A DNA stretch of 38,259 bases from an uncultured Planctomyces sp. (GTDB taxonomy: Bacteria; Planctomycetota; Planctomycetia; Planctomycetales; Planctomycetaceae). Below the pieces are notes generated by a model. That model was not told the DNA's origin. It worked only from the letters and a program-made list of their open reading frames with translations, and did no database searches. The position numbers were made by a program, and so were the translations under genes. The stretch lies in NCBI GenBank assembly GCA_937904325.1, contig CALGTK010000329.1:1-38259 (forward strand), written 5' to 3'. Of this stretch, positions 15,443-24,847 are shown piece after piece; positions within the stretch are counted from its first letter, which is position 1; each line of letters starts with the position of its first letter.

Positions 15443-15746
15443 TGGACGTCAGCCGTCGACATGTATTCCTGATGCATTTCACAACGCCCCGTCGGCCCGG
15501 ACTACACTGATGGTCGGATTTGGTTCGGCCTAAACGCACGTTGAGGTTCGGTACATGTTCTTCTCGACTGGGCGCGAACCAGCTTTGTGGATCGATCGAC
15601 ACCAATCTCAGTCCTGGTCCGATTTCGTGGGGTGCCTGTTTCAGGCTGTATAGGAACATATTGGTTGCCTCGATGACTGACGGCGCGATCGTGTGCCCGC
15701 CTTCGAAGGGGTCCTGCGTGACGGCGATGGTTCGCCATTTGGGCAT
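15432..15746 (-). CDS. Possible small protein of unknown function
   Basis: I do not recognise this 104-residue frame. Its third codon positions are rich in G and C, as in real genes here, especially over the first 70 residues (MPKWRTIAVTQDPFEGGHTI and following), while the overlapping plus frames look random. No signal peptide or membrane segment is seen. There is no Shine-Dalgarno site before the ATG at 15746. Its 3' end overlaps the convergent glycosylase gene by 11 bases, and the last 30 residues are Arg/Cys-rich, as expected of out-of-frame sequence, so it may be the remnant of a longer gene. If it is not a gene, the 397 bases between the glycosylase and the propeller gene hold only the latter's promoter. 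Confidence 0.35.
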   Translation of the reverse strand: MPKWRTIAVTQDPFEGGHTIAPSVIEATNMFLYSLKQAPHEIGPGLRLVSIDPQSWFAPSREEHVPNLNVRLGRTKSDHQCSPGRRGVVKCIRNTCRRLTSISS

Positions 15747-15839
15747 AGATTTGCAATCTCAGACCAGACCGGTTCAGATCTCTGTCCCACGGCGTACCTT
15801 GTTTTTCACCGTGTTTGAAACTTCAGGAGATGTTGCTCG

Positions 15840-18800
15840 ATGAATCGCTTATCAATCACGCTGCTGGTCCTGTTGACGCTGCTGGTCCCGAGTCTTGTCC
15901 CGGGCGACTCAGTAGCAAAAGCAGCTCCCGTTTCGGCAAGTGAAGCCAAAAAACTGATCGAGCAGTCCGGAATCAAAGGCGGGTTGGTCGTTCACGTTGG
16001 GCTCAGCGATGGCAAACTGACGGCCGCGTTGAAAGCCAATAGCCGTTACCAGGTCCACGGCATTGATCGTGAGATTCAGAAAGTCGAGGCGGCTCGGGCG
16101 GCTCTTCAGAAGATGGGCGTCTACGGAGAAGTCTCTGTCGGACTCCTGACCGGCGAACGGCTGCCGTACATCGAGAACCTCGTCAACCTAATGGTCATCG
16201 AAGATCGCAGCGGAGTCGCAAATGCAGAGATCCTTCGAGCCCTCACCCCCAATGGAGTTGCGTTTGTCCGGAACGGCGACGAGTGGGAAAAGGTCGTCAA
16301 GCCGCGCCCCGGCAATATCGACGACTGGACTCACTACCTCCACAGCGCGAGCAACAACGCCGTCGCTCAGGACACCGTCGTCGGACCGCCAAGACATCTT
16401 CAATGGCTGGGGAGCCCTCGCTGGTCGCGCCACCATGACCGGATGGCGAGTATGAGTGCCCTTGTCTCTGCAGCGGGCCGCTTGTTCTACATCATGGACG
16501 AAGGCTCGCGAGTTTCGATTCAGCTTCCACCAAGCTGGAAGCTCGTCGGTCGAGACGCTTTCAACGGATCGATCCTCTGGAAGAAGGACATCCCGAAATG
16601 GCACAGTCATCTCTGGCCGCTCAAGAGTGGTCCGACTCAACTGGCTCGCCGACTCGTCGCGACAGATGACGAAGTTTACGCCACGCTCGGCATCGACGCA
16701 CCGCTGTCCGCCATAGACGCCGCCACCGGCGAGATCCTTCGAACGTACAAAGACACCGGCTCGACCGAAGAAATTCTTCACGACAACGGAACGCTCTTTC
16801 TGACCGTCAATAAGGAAGAGTCTGCCCTCGTTAAGTACGCACCAATCAACCCCGTCGTCGGTGACCAGGGCGACGTTGGCAAGAACTGGCGGTGGAACGA
16901 AAAACCCGTCGTCGTCATGTCCGTCGACGCGAAGTCTGGCAAGGCAAACTGGCAACGTCGTACACAGGTTGCACCCCTGACGCTGACTGCCGACGCCGAG
17001 CGAGTCTACCTTCATGACGGCGAAAAAGTTGTCTGTCTGAACCGAACAACCGGTGATCTGGAATGGAGCTCCGAACCTGCCGCGCGTCGCCGAACCATCA
17101 CCTACAACTTCGGGCCGCGACTCGTCATTCACAAAGGAGTGCTCGTTTACGCTGGCGGCGAACGCACGATGAAAGCGTTCGACGTGAAAACCGGAAAGGT
17201 GCTGTGGGACGCTCCGCATGACCGATCAGGTTACCAATCACCCGAAGACCTGCTGATTGTCAAAGACCTTGTCTGGTCCGCCCCGACAACCAGCGGCGGC
17301 GACTCGGGCGCCTTCACCGCTCGAGATTACAAAACTGGCGAGGTGAAGATCTCTTTCCCGCCTGACGTCAGCGCGTACTGGTTCCACCATCGCTGTTATA
17401 TCGCGAAGGCGACTGAAAAATTCATCATGCCATCTCGAACCGGCATTGAATTCGTCGATACCGAGAAGAAAAGCTGGGACATCAATCACTGGGTGCGAGG
17501 CGGGTGCCTCTACGGAGTCATGCCGTGCAACGGCCTGGTTTACGCTCCGCCGCACAACTGCGCGTGCTACCCGGAAGCCAAACTGTACGGCTTCAATGCT
17601 CTCGCTCCCGCAACGGTTTCCCGAGAACCACCCAGGGACGTCGACGAAGACACCCGTCTTGTGAAAGGCCCGGCATTCGGAGATTCCATCACAGCGGCGG
17701 CTGTTGCCGATGACTGGCCAACGTTCCGCCACGACGAAGCTCGCAGTGGCACATCATCGGCAAGTATTCCAACGGATCTTGCCAGGAAGTGGACAACTGA
17801 AATTGGCGGACGTCTGTCGGCTGTGACCGTTGCCGAAGGAAAACTTTTTGTCGCCCAGATCGACGCTCACCGAGTCCACGCCCTTGACGCCAGGACCGGT
17901 CAGAAAGCCTGGACGTTCACCGCCGGCAGCAGAGTCGACTCGCCACCAACCATTGAAGCTGGACGAGCCTACTTCGGAGCCAACGACGGCTGGATCTACT
18001 GCGTTCGGGCGACCGACGGAGAACTCATCTGGCGATACCTTGCCGCTCCTGAAGATCGTCGCCTGATGGCCTTCGAACAGCTTGAATCCGTCTGGCCAGT
18101 TCACGGAAGCGTGCTCGTCCAAAACGGTTTTGTCTTTGGAGTTGCTGGTCGGTCGAATTTCCTGGATGGCGGCCTGCGATTTCTGAAGCTCGACGCTCGA
18201 ACCGGCAGCATGGTCGCAGAATCGATCATCGACGAGATCGACCCGGAGACCGGCAAGAACCTCCAAATGCGACACGAGACATTGCAGATGCCGGTCGGTC
18301 TGCCGGACATTCTCTCCAGCGATGGTGAAAACATTTACATGAAATCGCAGCGGCTGGACCAGGAAGGCCAACGGTACGACATTGGGCCAAATTCGGGCGA
18401 CTTCGCCGGTCAGGCAGCGATCCACGCCGGCAAGCACGCTCACCTTTTTGCTCCGATGGGCTTTCTGGACGACACCTGGTTCCACCGCTCCTACTGGGTT
18501 TATGGCAAGAGCTTTGCCGGCGGTCACGCGGGTTATTACCAGGCGGGCAAATTTGCTCCGTCGGGAAGAATCCTCGTTTTTGACAATGACAACGTTTACG
18601 GCTTCGGTCGAAAACCGGATCACCTCCGCTGGACGACCGTCCTTGAACACCAGCTCTTCTCTGCTCCGCGTGAAGCTCCAGTTGTTCCCGAATCCGCAAA
18701 AACCAGGCGACGTGGCAAAGCCAGTAGTGCGGCAATGGTTCGCGTGCCACTTTCAAAGAAGATCGACCCGACCAGCAAGTCGATCTATGTCGAAGCATGG

Positions 18801-19730
18801 ACCAATGCAGAAAAGCCGCAAGGTGTCGTTGTTGCGCATGGCGGCCCGTTGAACGGGTACTCACTGTTTATCCAGAAAGGCCGTCCTCAATTTGCAGCTC
18901 GAATCAACGAAAAACTGGTTCAGGTTTCCAGTAAAGAGTCGGTTGTCGGTAAGTGGGCGAAACTCGCTGGAGCAATTACCAGCGACGGACAGGCCGTTCT
19001 TTACGTCAACGGATCAATGGTGGCTACGAAGAAAGTTGAAGGTCTGATCCCTAAAGCACCGGCACAGTCAATCGAAATTGGAGCCGACGACGGAAGCGGC
19101 GTCGCTGAGTACCAGTCACCCTTTGGTATCACTGGTTTGATCGACGATGTGAAAGTAATTCATGGCTCGTTCACAGCCGCTGACGTCGAAGAAAACATCG
19201 AGGCACCTGAAGCTCTCGAAGGCAAAGCGGTCTTTGCCAGTTCGTTCACAAGTGGAAAAGCTCAAGACGAATCCGGCTTGAACAATCACGGATCCGTTGT
19301 CGCCGCGACGTCCGTCCCAGGCCGATCCGGAAAAGCGTTGCACTTTGCTGGTCGAGCGAAAGCTGGTGGACCGTCCTCCGGTTCGTTCGTCGAGCCTCAC
19401 TGGACGAAGGACGCTCCACTGTTTGTCCGAGCGATGGTGAAAGCCGGATCCAACCTGTTTATTGTTGGCCCGCCGGACATCGTCGACGAAGCGGAAACAT
19501 TCGAGAAACTGAAAAACCGTGACGTCTCCGTCGACGCCGTGCTGGCTGAACAGGACGCACTGTTGAACGGTTCAGAAGGATCGCTCCTGCGAGTAGTCTC
19601 AGCTAAAGATGGCTCGACAATCTCGAATATCCAGCTTGAGTCGCTCCCCATCTGGGATGGCATGGCTGCCGCTCGAGGCCAGCTCTTCCTGTCCACTCAG
19701 AATGGCACAGTCATCTGTCTTGGCAAGTAG
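15840..19730 (+). CDS. Secreted fusion: methyltransferase-like fold, PQQ-type beta-propeller and LamG-like domain
   Basis: This is a 1296-residue protein. Residues 1-28 are a signal peptide (LSITLLVLLTLLVPSLVPG). Residues 35-145 look like a class I SAM-methyltransferase Rossmann fold: GGLVVHVGLSDGKLTAAL (motif I position), YQVHGIDRE at the acidic SAM-ribose position, and LVNLMVIEDRSG. Two sets of PQQ-like beta-propeller blades follow (about 210-960), with repeats such as VVVMSVDAKSGKANWQRRT, MKAFDVKTGKVLWDAP and VHALDARTGQKAWTFTAGS. A concanavalin/LamG-like domain (about 985-1160) includes YVEAWTNAEKPQGVVVAHGG and LIDDVKVIHGSFTAADVE. The final part returns to propeller-like sequence. ATG 15840 has AGGAGA 9 bases upstream. 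No haem CxxCH motif is seen. A catalytic or carbohydrate-binding role outside the cytoplasm is plausible, not shown. Confidence 0.85.
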   Translation: MNRLSITLLVLLTLLVPSLVPGDSVAKAAPVSASEAKKLIEQSGIKGGLVVHVGLSDGKLTAALKANSRYQVHGIDREIQKVEAARAALQKMGVYGEVSVGLLTGERLPYIENLVNLMVIEDRSGVANAEILRALTPNGVAFVRNGDEWEKVVKPRPGNIDDWTHYLHSASNNAVAQDTVVGPPRHLQWLGSPRWSRHHDRMASMSALVSAAGRLFYIMDEGSRVSIQLPPSWKLVGRDAFNGSILWKKDIPKWHSHLWPLKSGPTQLARRLVATDDEVYATLGIDAPLSAIDAATGEILRTYKDTGSTEEILHDNGTLFLTVNKEESALVKYAPINPVVGDQGDVGKNWRWNEKPVVVMSVDAKSGKANWQRRTQVAPLTLTADAERVYLHDGEKVVCLNRTTGDLEWSSEPAARRRTITYNFGPRLVIHKGVLVYAGGERTMKAFDVKTGKVLWDAPHDRSGYQSPEDLLIVKDLVWSAPTTSGGDSGAFTARDYKTGEVKISFPPDVSAYWFHHRCYIAKATEKFIMPSRTGIEFVDTEKKSWDINHWVRGGCLYGVMPCNGLVYAPPHNCACYPEAKLYGFNALAPATVSREPPRDVDEDTRLVKGPAFGDSITAAAVADDWPTFRHDEARSGTSSASIPTDLARKWTTEIGGRLSAVTVAEGKLFVAQIDAHRVHALDARTGQKAWTFTAGSRVDSPPTIEAGRAYFGANDGWIYCVRATDGELIWRYLAAPEDRRLMAFEQLESVWPVHGSVLVQNGFVFGVAGRSNFLDGGLRFLKLDARTGSMVAESIIDEIDPETGKNLQMRHETLQMPVGLPDILSSDGENIYMKSQRLDQEGQRYDIGPNSGDFAGQAAIHAGKHAHLFAPMGFLDDTWFHRSYWVYGKSFAGGHAGYYQAGKFAPSGRILVFDNDNVYGFGRKPDHLRWTTVLEHQLFSAPREAPVVPESAKTRRRGKASSAAMVRVPLSKKIDPTSKSIYVEAWTNAEKPQGVVVAHGGPLNGYSLFIQKGRPQFAARINEKLVQVSSKESVVGKWAKLAGAITSDGQAVLYVNGSMVATKKVEGLIPKAPAQSIEIGADDGSGVAEYQSPFGITGLIDDVKVIHGSFTAADVEENIEAPEALEGKAVFASSFTSGKAQDESGLNNHGSVVAATSVPGRSGKALHFAGRAKAGGPSSGSFVEPHWTKDAPLFVRAMVKAGSNLFIVGPPDIVDEAETFEKLKNRDVSVDAVLAEQDALLNGSEGSLLRVVSAKDGSTISNIQLESLPIWDGMAAARGQLFLSTQNGTVICLGK

Positions 19731-19815
19731 AATTTTCGGCGTCATTGCCAGTTAATCGCCATGGTAGATCACGGAAAACTCGACTGACGTTGAAACTGCT
19801 CTGTGTTGTGCTTGT

Positions 19816-21168
19816 TTACTCGCAGACGTTATGGAGTCTTGCGACCATCGCGTCGACCATTGTCGTGCCGGAAGTTTTTGTGAACGGGAACTGGTTGCAG
19901 TACTTCGGTGACTGGTACGCAGCGTAGGTTTTTCGTTCGACGTCGTGAGCGTCCGGCATGTAGCCAATTCGGCCGTTTGAGTAGCACGACAAAATCAGAA
20001 ATGGCAGTGATGATCGGGCACGAACATCCAGCGCCAGCGTCGTGAAGAATTCGGACGAGTTGGTCACGATTCCGAAGTTACCAATTCGCAATGCCTGGAT
20101 TTCTGTAGTCAGCGTTTCAGGACGGTCGTTGAGGTCTTTTTCCATCAGTTCGGTCCATTCGACGTTGAATCGGCACATGGCTTCGACAGCTTTCCATTCG
20201 TCATTGTCGTGGCGCGCGACCATGTCGTCCGGGCGGTTGGTCATGGCTCGACCGATGGACTCACGCCAGCCGGAAACGTCTTTGTCGTTCAGGCGTTGTC
20301 GAGCTTCGGCCTGATCGCCATCGATCTCTTCCCTCGTCCATCGCCGAGTTGGAATCGTCGCGGTCGCGACGCTGGCAGCGATGATGGACGTATCGAGTGG
20401 TTCGACATACGCCATAAATTCCAGAACGGCTTCGGCCACTGCCTTGCCGGGTTCCTCGTGGCGTTCAGGGGTTACAAACTCCCGTAGAAAGTTGACGTCT
20501 CCGCAGGCACCCTGGATATAGATTGCTGTGCAACCGGGATGCGCGGTTTCGATGAGGTCGCAAATCTGTCCTGGTGCGTCGCGGCTGACGCTTCGAGGTC
20601 GAAGTATAGTTGCAACGGTTGGGTGAGCCTGAAAACCAACGACGACGGCCAGCGTAGAGTTGTCAGCTCGGTCGACGCGTAGAACCGTCGCGTTTTCGTC
20701 AACTGGTCCGTTCTCGCGAGTTCGGTTGAACGTGATTCCTGAAACCGCGGTGGCACCCGCAGAGATTGTTACTGTCTCTCGATTCTGCCACGCGAGAATC
20801 GCCGAAGTCGCGGTTTCTCGAGCAGCCCATGCTTCGTAAACCGGGTCGACTTCTCCCACTCCACGCAGGCCTTCTGATGCCGGCGCGTTGTGCGTGTGAG
20901 TGCAGCTCACAAGAATGTTCTGCGGCCGAATTCCGGTTGCGACGGAGATCTGCTGCCGAACTGTCAATGTAAATTCTGAGCTGATCACCATCAGGTCGAC
21001 CGAAACAATGGCAATCGATTGATTTCCATTTTCAACAATCAGAGAAGTCGCATTAAGGTCGTCATGGACGTCGAGCCAGGTCCGATTGAGATAATAACCC
21101 CATCCCGTCAACTCAACGCCCCAGAACGGACTGATCTTTCTACGAGCGATCCCGGCATTTGTCGTCAT
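19816..21168 (-). CDS. Neutral/alkaline ceramidase-like protein, no signal peptide
   Basis: This 450-residue protein matches the N-terminal catalytic domain of neutral/alkaline ceramidases, which hydrolyse the amide bond of ceramide. Landmarks are SVDLMVISSEFT, THTHNAPA (90-97) with zinc-ligand histidines, VGFQAHPTVA (His182) and IYIQGACGDVNFLRE (217-230). The C-terminal immunoglobulin-like domain of full-length ceramidases (about 650-700 residues) is missing, and no signal peptide precedes TTNAGIARRKISPFWG. Many such shortened homologues are annotated by domain only, and the substrate may not be ceramide. ATG 21168 is preferred because of the AGGTGAG stretch upstream; an in-frame GTG at 21183 adds five residues. 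It is divergent from the enolase-superfamily gene, 97 bases apart, which suggests a shared control region and perhaps one pathway. Confidence 0.8.
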   Translation of the reverse strand: MTTNAGIARRKISPFWGVELTGWGYYLNRTWLDVHDDLNATSLIVENGNQSIAIVSVDLMVISSEFTLTVRQQISVATGIRPQNILVSCTHTHNAPASEGLRGVGEVDPVYEAWAARETATSAILAWQNRETVTISAGATAVSGITFNRTRENGPVDENATVLRVDRADNSTLAVVVGFQAHPTVATILRPRSVSRDAPGQICDLIETAHPGCTAIYIQGACGDVNFLREFVTPERHEEPGKAVAEAVLEFMAYVEPLDTSIIAASVATATIPTRRWTREEIDGDQAEARQRLNDKDVSGWRESIGRAMTNRPDDMVARHDNDEWKAVEAMCRFNVEWTELMEKDLNDRPETLTTEIQALRIGNFGIVTNSSEFFTTLALDVRARSSLPFLILSCYSNGRIGYMPDAHDVERKTYAAYQSPKYCNQFPFTKTSGTTMVDAMVARLHNVCE

Positions 21169-21265
21169 GATTAGTCTTCTCACCTTACAATGAATTCATG
21201 CGGAATTGATGACGCCCGTCGAAAATTCTTAATCCGATCCTTCGCCAACGTCGCGGGAGTATTTC

Positions 21266-22384
21266 ATGAAGATTACAAGAATCACAACACATCCGGTGCG
21301 AATTCCTCTGCGGCCGGAGTATCGGATGGTCTCAGCACTTGGTCGGCACGAGGTTTCCGAATACCTGCTCGTTCGTGTTGAGACGGACGCTGGCATCGAT
21401 GGAGTCGGCGAAGCAACGATCATGTCTCGTTGGAGTGGCGAGACCGTCTGGGGGGCACAAGCCATTGTTGATCGAGTGTTCACGCCGCTGCTGATCGGCG
21501 TTGATCCATTCGATATTCCGGCCGTCGACGGGATCATGGACGCTGCCGCCAAAGACAACTGGTTTGCCAAGTCGGCGATCGAGATGGCCTGCTGGGATAT
21601 TCAGGGTAAAGATGCCGGCAAGCCAGTTTATGATTTGCTCGGCGGAGCAGTCAGGCCAATGTCGATCCGCTGTCGGTTTTCGATGGGAGCATACTCTGAA
21701 GAGAGAGCGTCAAATCGTGCAGCCGAGCTTGTCACGCGAGGATTCACGACGATCAAAGTGAAAGTCGGGACGGGTCTGGAAGATGACGTTCGCCGAGTCC
21801 GGGCGGTTCGCAATTCAATCGGCAGCGACTACGACATCGTGATTGATGCCAACTGTGGCTACGACGCCGAGACCGCCATTGAAGTAGCCAATCAACTCGG
21901 TGATGCCGGCGTGGTGTTGTTCGAACAGCCGACGCCTCGAAACGATTTCACGGGACTGGCGAAAGTTCGCAGTTCGATTGATCCGATGGTCATGGCTGAT
22001 GATATCTGTTTCGACATAACGCACGCACGTGAATGTCTGCGTCACGACGCGTGTGATGTTATCAGCGTTTACCCCGGCAAGAATGGTGGTATCCGGAAAT
22101 CGAAAGAGATCATTGACCTGGCGGCTGAATCCGGAGTTGCATGCAGCGTTGGATCGAACCTGGAACTCGACGTCGCATCAGCCGCCATGTGCCACGTGGT
22201 TGTCGCGTGTGAGAACATGAACATCGAAAAGTTTCCGGGTGACATTATGGGGCCGGAGTATCACGAATTTCGGATCGCGAAAGAGCCGCTCGAAATTTCA
22301 GGGGCCGAGATTACATTGACCGACCGGCCCGGGCTGGGAGTCGATGTTGACTGGGCGCTGGTCGAACAGAATTCGGTCTCGTGA
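21266..22384 (+). CDS. Enolase-superfamily enzyme, mandelate racemase/muconate lactonizing family
   Basis: This 372-residue enzyme has an N-terminal capping domain (to about residue 130) and a TIM barrel. The catalytic KxK motif is TIKVKVG with Lys164 and Lys166. Metal ligands fit Asp194 (IDANCGY), Glu220 (LFEQP) and Asp245 (MADD). A second-side lysine is Lys272 in VYPGKNGGI, so the layout is of the muconate lactonizing/epimerase type, not the His-Asp mandelate racemase type. These enzymes abstract a proton alpha to a carboxylate; the exact substrate is not readable. The ATG has GGGAG 7 bases upstream. It diverges from the ceramidase-like gene and ends 12 bases before the open frame of the next gene, so read-through into the following module is possible. 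Confidence 0.88.
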   Translation: MKITRITTHPVRIPLRPEYRMVSALGRHEVSEYLLVRVETDAGIDGVGEATIMSRWSGETVWGAQAIVDRVFTPLLIGVDPFDIPAVDGIMDAAAKDNWFAKSAIEMACWDIQGKDAGKPVYDLLGGAVRPMSIRCRFSMGAYSEERASNRAAELVTRGFTTIKVKVGTGLEDDVRRVRAVRNSIGSDYDIVIDANCGYDAETAIEVANQLGDAGVVLFEQPTPRNDFTGLAKVRSSIDPMVMADDICFDITHARECLRHDACDVISVYPGKNGGIRKSKEIIDLAAESGVACSVGSNLELDVASAAMCHVVVACENMNIEKFPGDIMGPEYHEFRIAKEPLEISGAEITLTDRPGLGVDVDWALVEQNSVS

Positions 22385-22546
22385 CACTGACCGTTCATGG
22401 GGCGTCGAATGGAAGATGGCGATGTTTCTTTCCATTCAAATCGGCAGATTTCGCTGTACATTCAACGAGTTCTGCTGAAGCAGGAGCTTCGAGGAATTTT
22501 GAATCGAGACAGAGCTGGTCTTGTGCTGAGCACAGGGTCTGAAACA

Positions 22547-24847
22547 ATGGGAACTCACATTACTCGCTGCTTGAAGCCTCCGTACCGTATCAATTCAATT
22601 CTTTGCAAAACGCCCACAGGAACAACGCCCTTGGTTCCAATATTCGGTCATCCAGATCGCCTGCTGGCAAGTATCGGCGGAAGTTGCAGGTTCGGACTTC
22701 GAGCTATACTTTGCATTCTCGCAATCCACTATGCGTACTGTGATGTCGTCGCCCAGGAAGGCACACGGTCACACCGCCTGCTCGGCAATGGCATACCGAC
22801 ACTCAGCGGCGGGCAGTCACAAATGGAGCTGCTGCGGCGTCTTCAAATGTTGTCCGGAACGGCTCAGGCTGAGGGAAGGACTCCAGAAGATTCGCCATTC
22901 GCCGACGCCGAAGCGTTAAAACGTCTGCAGCAGGCCATGCAAAGGCTTCAAAAACTGAAGACCGAGCCGCCGGGAGCTTCCGCTCGGAATCAGCAGCGTC
23001 CACAGTCGGCGAACGATGGCTCAGCCACTGTCGGCAGAAACTCTAAGCCCTCATTGAAACCACCTGGTCAGCAAGACGGGAATGGTGCATCCCAACGAGG
23101 CTCAAAGCCTGATCGCTCCGCGTTGCAACGGATCGCCGAACAAATGGGACTGTCGCTCGACGGTCTACCTGCGGCATCGCCGGATTCGCGTTCATTCGAG
23201 CAGCCTGCCACAGGTCAGCCGTCGGCAGGACAGCTTTCACCAGGGACGGGTAGCACTCCACCGCGACCCGGTGGAAATTCTCGGCCGGGCACTCCCCCGC
23301 CGACTGAACAAGGTAACTCGAACACGTTGCCCGAACGAATTTCACAAGATGGACCACCTTTTCGCCAAAGCCTCAGCAACCGCAACTCAGAAACGGGCAC
23401 GGCGGCTGGTGATGAAAATTCCGGGCGTGCGCAGCCGGGTCGATCAACTCCTGATCCTGACAGTCTTCCTCGAGCATCTGGAGCGACCGGAACTGCCAAT
23501 CGGGCTCCCGGCAGCAATTCCGGTTCGAATCCTGGTACTTCCGAACCGCCGAAGGGTTCGATGCAATCTCTACTGGACTGGCTAAAGAAACAGGGCCAGT
23601 CAGCTTCAGGAAGCAAGCTTCCGCCAGACCAGAAAGGCACGCAGCCCGACCGCTCACCTGCATCACGATTAGTGACGCCAGGCAATGGGCGACCCGGCCA
23701 ACCGCGGACCAACTCTGGTGGCAGGCAGCAGACCACTGGGCGAACGAGTAACAATCAGGGGCGTAACGGCTCGGAAAATGTTGGCTCGTCCAATCAAGAC
23801 GAACCGGCAACGCCAGGCAGAAGTTGGTTTCCCGGCGGTTCGATTACTCCGCCAGGATCGCAACAGGAAAACACACAGACAAATCAGGACCGAATGAATC
23901 GCGACGCGAACCAGGGCGGCACCGCGGGACGTCCATCGACGAACTCTGAAAAGACTGGTGGCAACGATGCCGCAGCAGGCGGCGGGACCAAACACTTGCC
24001 AACGGATAACAGCAACAATGACGCTGAATCGCTCCGGCAATCAATCGAGGACCGTTTGAACGCTCAGCGCGAAGAACGACTGGATGAGGTGCGAGGATCA
24101 AAGAAAACGCTTCGTCAAAAACTGGTAGAGATCGCTAAACTGGCGCGTTCGGAAAGTGATCGGGCTGAGTTCTCAGAAGACGCCACGGATTCAGAAACAG
24201 GAGAGGGACTGCAGTCTGCATTTGTTGACGCCTTAGCGAAGGCAACAAAAGGTCTGACAGAACAGATCGACGAGATTGTGACAGATGATCGTTTCTCTCG
24301 CCGGGGACGCGACCGACGTTCGTCTCGCAGAAATCGCGACGGGCCGTTTGGCCAATTCGCCGGCCTTGGAAACCGGGCCAACGAATGGTTCGTCGATGCC
24401 GTCGAACCCGAATCTTCAGCCACGACGATCCTAAGCAACGGCGGTTCAGGGGGCAGTACCGGAGGCAGCTTTTCACCGGGGCTGCTGGTCGGGTTGTTCA
24501 TCATTTTGGGGCTCGCATTCTGGCTGCTTCAAAGAAAACGAGCTGACGCACATCTGCAAAGTTCTCAATCAGCTCTCACCCCAGCCCCTGAAAATCTTCA
24601 GAACCGTCAGGACATTGTGCAGGCGTTTCATGATCTCGCAGCTCGCTGCCCGGCGGTGATGGCAGACTGGTGGACCCACGATCGAGCGGCTCGGGCGCTG
24701 GCGATATCACGACCGGATGTCGATGACGAAGTGCGACAACTCGCTCAACTCTACGAGCAGGCTCGTTATCAGTCAGAAGACTCTGCGCTAACCGACGAAC
24801 AACTTGCAGCAGCAAAGGCCGCCTGGCTGCGGTGCCGAAAGTCATGA
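22547..24847 (+). CDS. Membrane-anchored low-complexity protein with DUF4129-like C-terminal domain
   Basis: From ATG 22547 this is 766 residues; the frame is open back to ATG 22397, which lacks a ribosome-binding site, whereas AGGG lies 9 bases before 22547. A hydrophobic segment (FGLRAILCILAIHYAYCDVVAQ) near residue 50 is a signal peptide or anchor. About 400 residues of Pro/Ser/Gly/Asn/Gln-rich, probably disordered sequence follow. Next come a charged helical stretch (EERLDEVRGSKKTLRQKLVE), a clear transmembrane helix (SPGLLVGLFIILGLAFWLLQ), and a cytoplasmic helical domain (QDIVQAFHDLA ... LAQLYEQARYQSEDSALTDE) resembling DUF4129 tails. In MoxR/DUF58 clusters DUF4129 proteins are usually transglutaminase-like or short; this one instead has a long disordered extracytoplasmic region. 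Its stop overlaps the next start by 4 bases (ATGA). Confidence 0.7.
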   Translation: MGTHITRCLKPPYRINSILCKTPTGTTPLVPIFGHPDRLLASIGGSCRFGLRAILCILAIHYAYCDVVAQEGTRSHRLLGNGIPTLSGGQSQMELLRRLQMLSGTAQAEGRTPEDSPFADAEALKRLQQAMQRLQKLKTEPPGASARNQQRPQSANDGSATVGRNSKPSLKPPGQQDGNGASQRGSKPDRSALQRIAEQMGLSLDGLPAASPDSRSFEQPATGQPSAGQLSPGTGSTPPRPGGNSRPGTPPPTEQGNSNTLPERISQDGPPFRQSLSNRNSETGTAAGDENSGRAQPGRSTPDPDSLPRASGATGTANRAPGSNSGSNPGTSEPPKGSMQSLLDWLKKQGQSASGSKLPPDQKGTQPDRSPASRLVTPGNGRPGQPRTNSGGRQQTTGRTSNNQGRNGSENVGSSNQDEPATPGRSWFPGGSITPPGSQQENTQTNQDRMNRDANQGGTAGRPSTNSEKTGGNDAAAGGGTKHLPTDNSNNDAESLRQSIEDRLNAQREERLDEVRGSKKTLRQKLVEIAKLARSESDRAEFSEDATDSETGEGLQSAFVDALAKATKGLTEQIDEIVTDDRFSRRGRDRRSSRRNRDGPFGQFAGLGNRANEWFVDAVEPESSATTILSNGGSGGSTGGSFSPGLLVGLFIILGLAFWLLQRKRADAHLQSSQSALTPAPENLQNRQDIVQAFHDLAARCPAVMADWWTHDRAARALAISRPDVDDEVRQLAQLYEQARYQSEDSALTDEQLAAAKAAWLRCRKS

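Noticed and set aside
15520-15843. Plus-strand 107-codon frame before the propeller gene
   Set aside because: Random-looking composition; the opposite strand is more gene-like there.
17560-17585. Possible haem-binding motif in the propeller protein (CACY)
   Set aside because: A CxxCH motif is absent.
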